The translations under genes were made by a program, and so were the position numbers. A DNA stretch of 64,000 nucleotides from Microbacterium oxydans (lineage in GTDB: Bacteria > Actinomycetota > Actinomycetes > Actinomycetales > Microbacteriaceae): NCBI RefSeq assembly GCF_026559675.1, contig NZ_CP092891.1, positions 3,286,001 to 3,350,000 of the forward strand, in the 5' to 3' direction. This document shows, piece after piece, positions 63,659-64,000 of this stretch (position 1 is the first letter of the stretch; the number at the start of each line of letters is the position of its first letter). The notes beneath the pieces are model-generated. The model was not told the origin of the DNA and made no database searches. It was given only the letters and a program-made list of their open reading frames with translations.

Positions 63659-64000
63659 CGACCGCCACGACCTCCACCCGTGCGATCGTCACGGGTTCGC
63701 GTGCCGCGACACCCGCGCGCAGAGCAGGCGCACGCAACCGCGAGCAGCTCATCAGCTGGGCGTTCCTCGCCCCGTTCCTGATCGCGTTCGTCCTGTTCCT
63801 CGCCTGGCCCATCGTGCACGGCATCATCCTCAGCTTCACCGATCAGTCGCTCACCGGGGCGGGTGGCGCGTTCATCGGCTTCGCCAACTACGCCGAGGCG
63901 CTGACCGACCCGAAGATGTGGCAGTCGATGGGGAACACCGTGTGGTTCACGCTGCTCTCCACCGTTCCGCTGGTCGTGATCGCGCTGGTCATGGCCGCCC
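63655..64000 (+). CDS. Sugar ABC transporter permease, 3'-truncated by window edge
   Basis: The first 115 residues of a MalF-type inner-membrane permease: basic N-tail, first helix (SWAFLAPFLIAFVLFLAWPIVHGI), then LSFTDQSL, FIGFANYAEALTDPKMWQSMGNT and the start of the second helix. The ATG overlaps the solute-binding protein stop (ATGA). The gene continues beyond the window, and a second permease probably follows. Confidence 0.88.
   Translation, partial: MTTATTSTRAIVTGSRAATPARRAGARNREQLISWAFLAPFLIAFVLFLAWPIVHGIILSFTDQSLTGAGGAFIGFANYAEALTDPKMWQSMGNTVWFTLLSTVPLVVIALVMAA

Overview
The window is very GC-rich, densely packed actinobacterial chromosome. Frequent GTG starts, ATGA/GTGA/TGATG stop-start overlaps and many start codons 6-7 nt after a TANNNT hexamer (leaderless genes) fit a Microbacteriaceae member, most likely Microbacterium or a close relative. 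That placement is inferred from gene content and style, because no rRNA gene is present. I see no tRNA, rRNA, CRISPR array, insertion sequence or prophage. Almost everything is metabolic, transport or regulatory.

Layout. 1-4.3 kb: the 3' part of galE, then a ROK regulator / YdjC-type deacetylase / GPH-type sugar symporter operon. 4.4-6.1 kb: a secreted M23 endopeptidase with no canonical start codon and a GNAT acetyltransferase. 6.2-10 kb: a putrescine/aminobutyraldehyde catabolic locus (aldehyde dehydrogenase diverging from an AsnC/Lrp regulator, FAD amine oxidase and cupin). 10-14.3 kb: an MFS transporter / carboxylesterase / PAP2 operon diverging from its likely TetR repressor, with two operator copies between. 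14.4-18.2 kb: an orphan-type beta-class DNA methyltransferase coupled to lipoate-protein ligase, a DUF1684 protein and a monoglyceride-lipase-like hydrolase. 18.2-22.4 kb: CutC, MarR plus MFS exporter, a membrane protein and a small acidic protein. 22.4-30.6 kb: amino-acid catabolism (ornithine aminotransferase with a guanidino-modifying hydrolase, and bifunctional PutA), with a small self-regulated XRE module between. 30.6-34.4 kb: three consecutive single-pass proteins with similar extracytoplasmic domains, a polytopic membrane protein and a thioesterase. 35-46.6 kb: acyl-CoA and branched-chain catabolism: thiolase, the etfB-etfA-cytochrome b operon, MarR operon, enoyl-CoA hydratase, mmsB, acyl-CoA dehydrogenase, mmsA. 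47-49.8 kb: small membrane proteins and a divergent LysR / DJ-1 pair. 49.8-64 kb: a pentose and sugar-alcohol island: xylR-xylA-xylB, araD-araB-araA-aldose epimerase with a LacI regulator, an alditol oxidase diverging from a second LacI regulator, and the start of a sugar ABC importer.

How the parts fit. The amino-acid modules feed glutamate: proline via PutA, ornithine via RocD through glutamate semialdehyde/P5C, and putrescine via aminobutyraldehyde. The valine-type genes (acyl-CoA dehydrogenase, hydratase, mmsB, mmsA) release electrons that EtfAB would accept. A membrane cytochrome b with an unusual motif-bearing cytoplasmic tail is encoded 2 nt behind etfA. The pentose island turns xylose and arabinose into xylulose 5-phosphate. 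The alditol oxidase/ABC part shares one operator (TACATCGATGTA) and probably handles a polyol or related sugar.

The most notable observations are the EtfAB-cytochrome b operon with its tail of three repeated motifs, the leaderless promoter grammar, the paired 18-bp palindromes flanking the XRE promoter, the shared LacI operator linking an alditol oxidase to an importer, and a DDAH-like hydrolase with an Asn that may make it an ornithine-producing arginine hydrolase.
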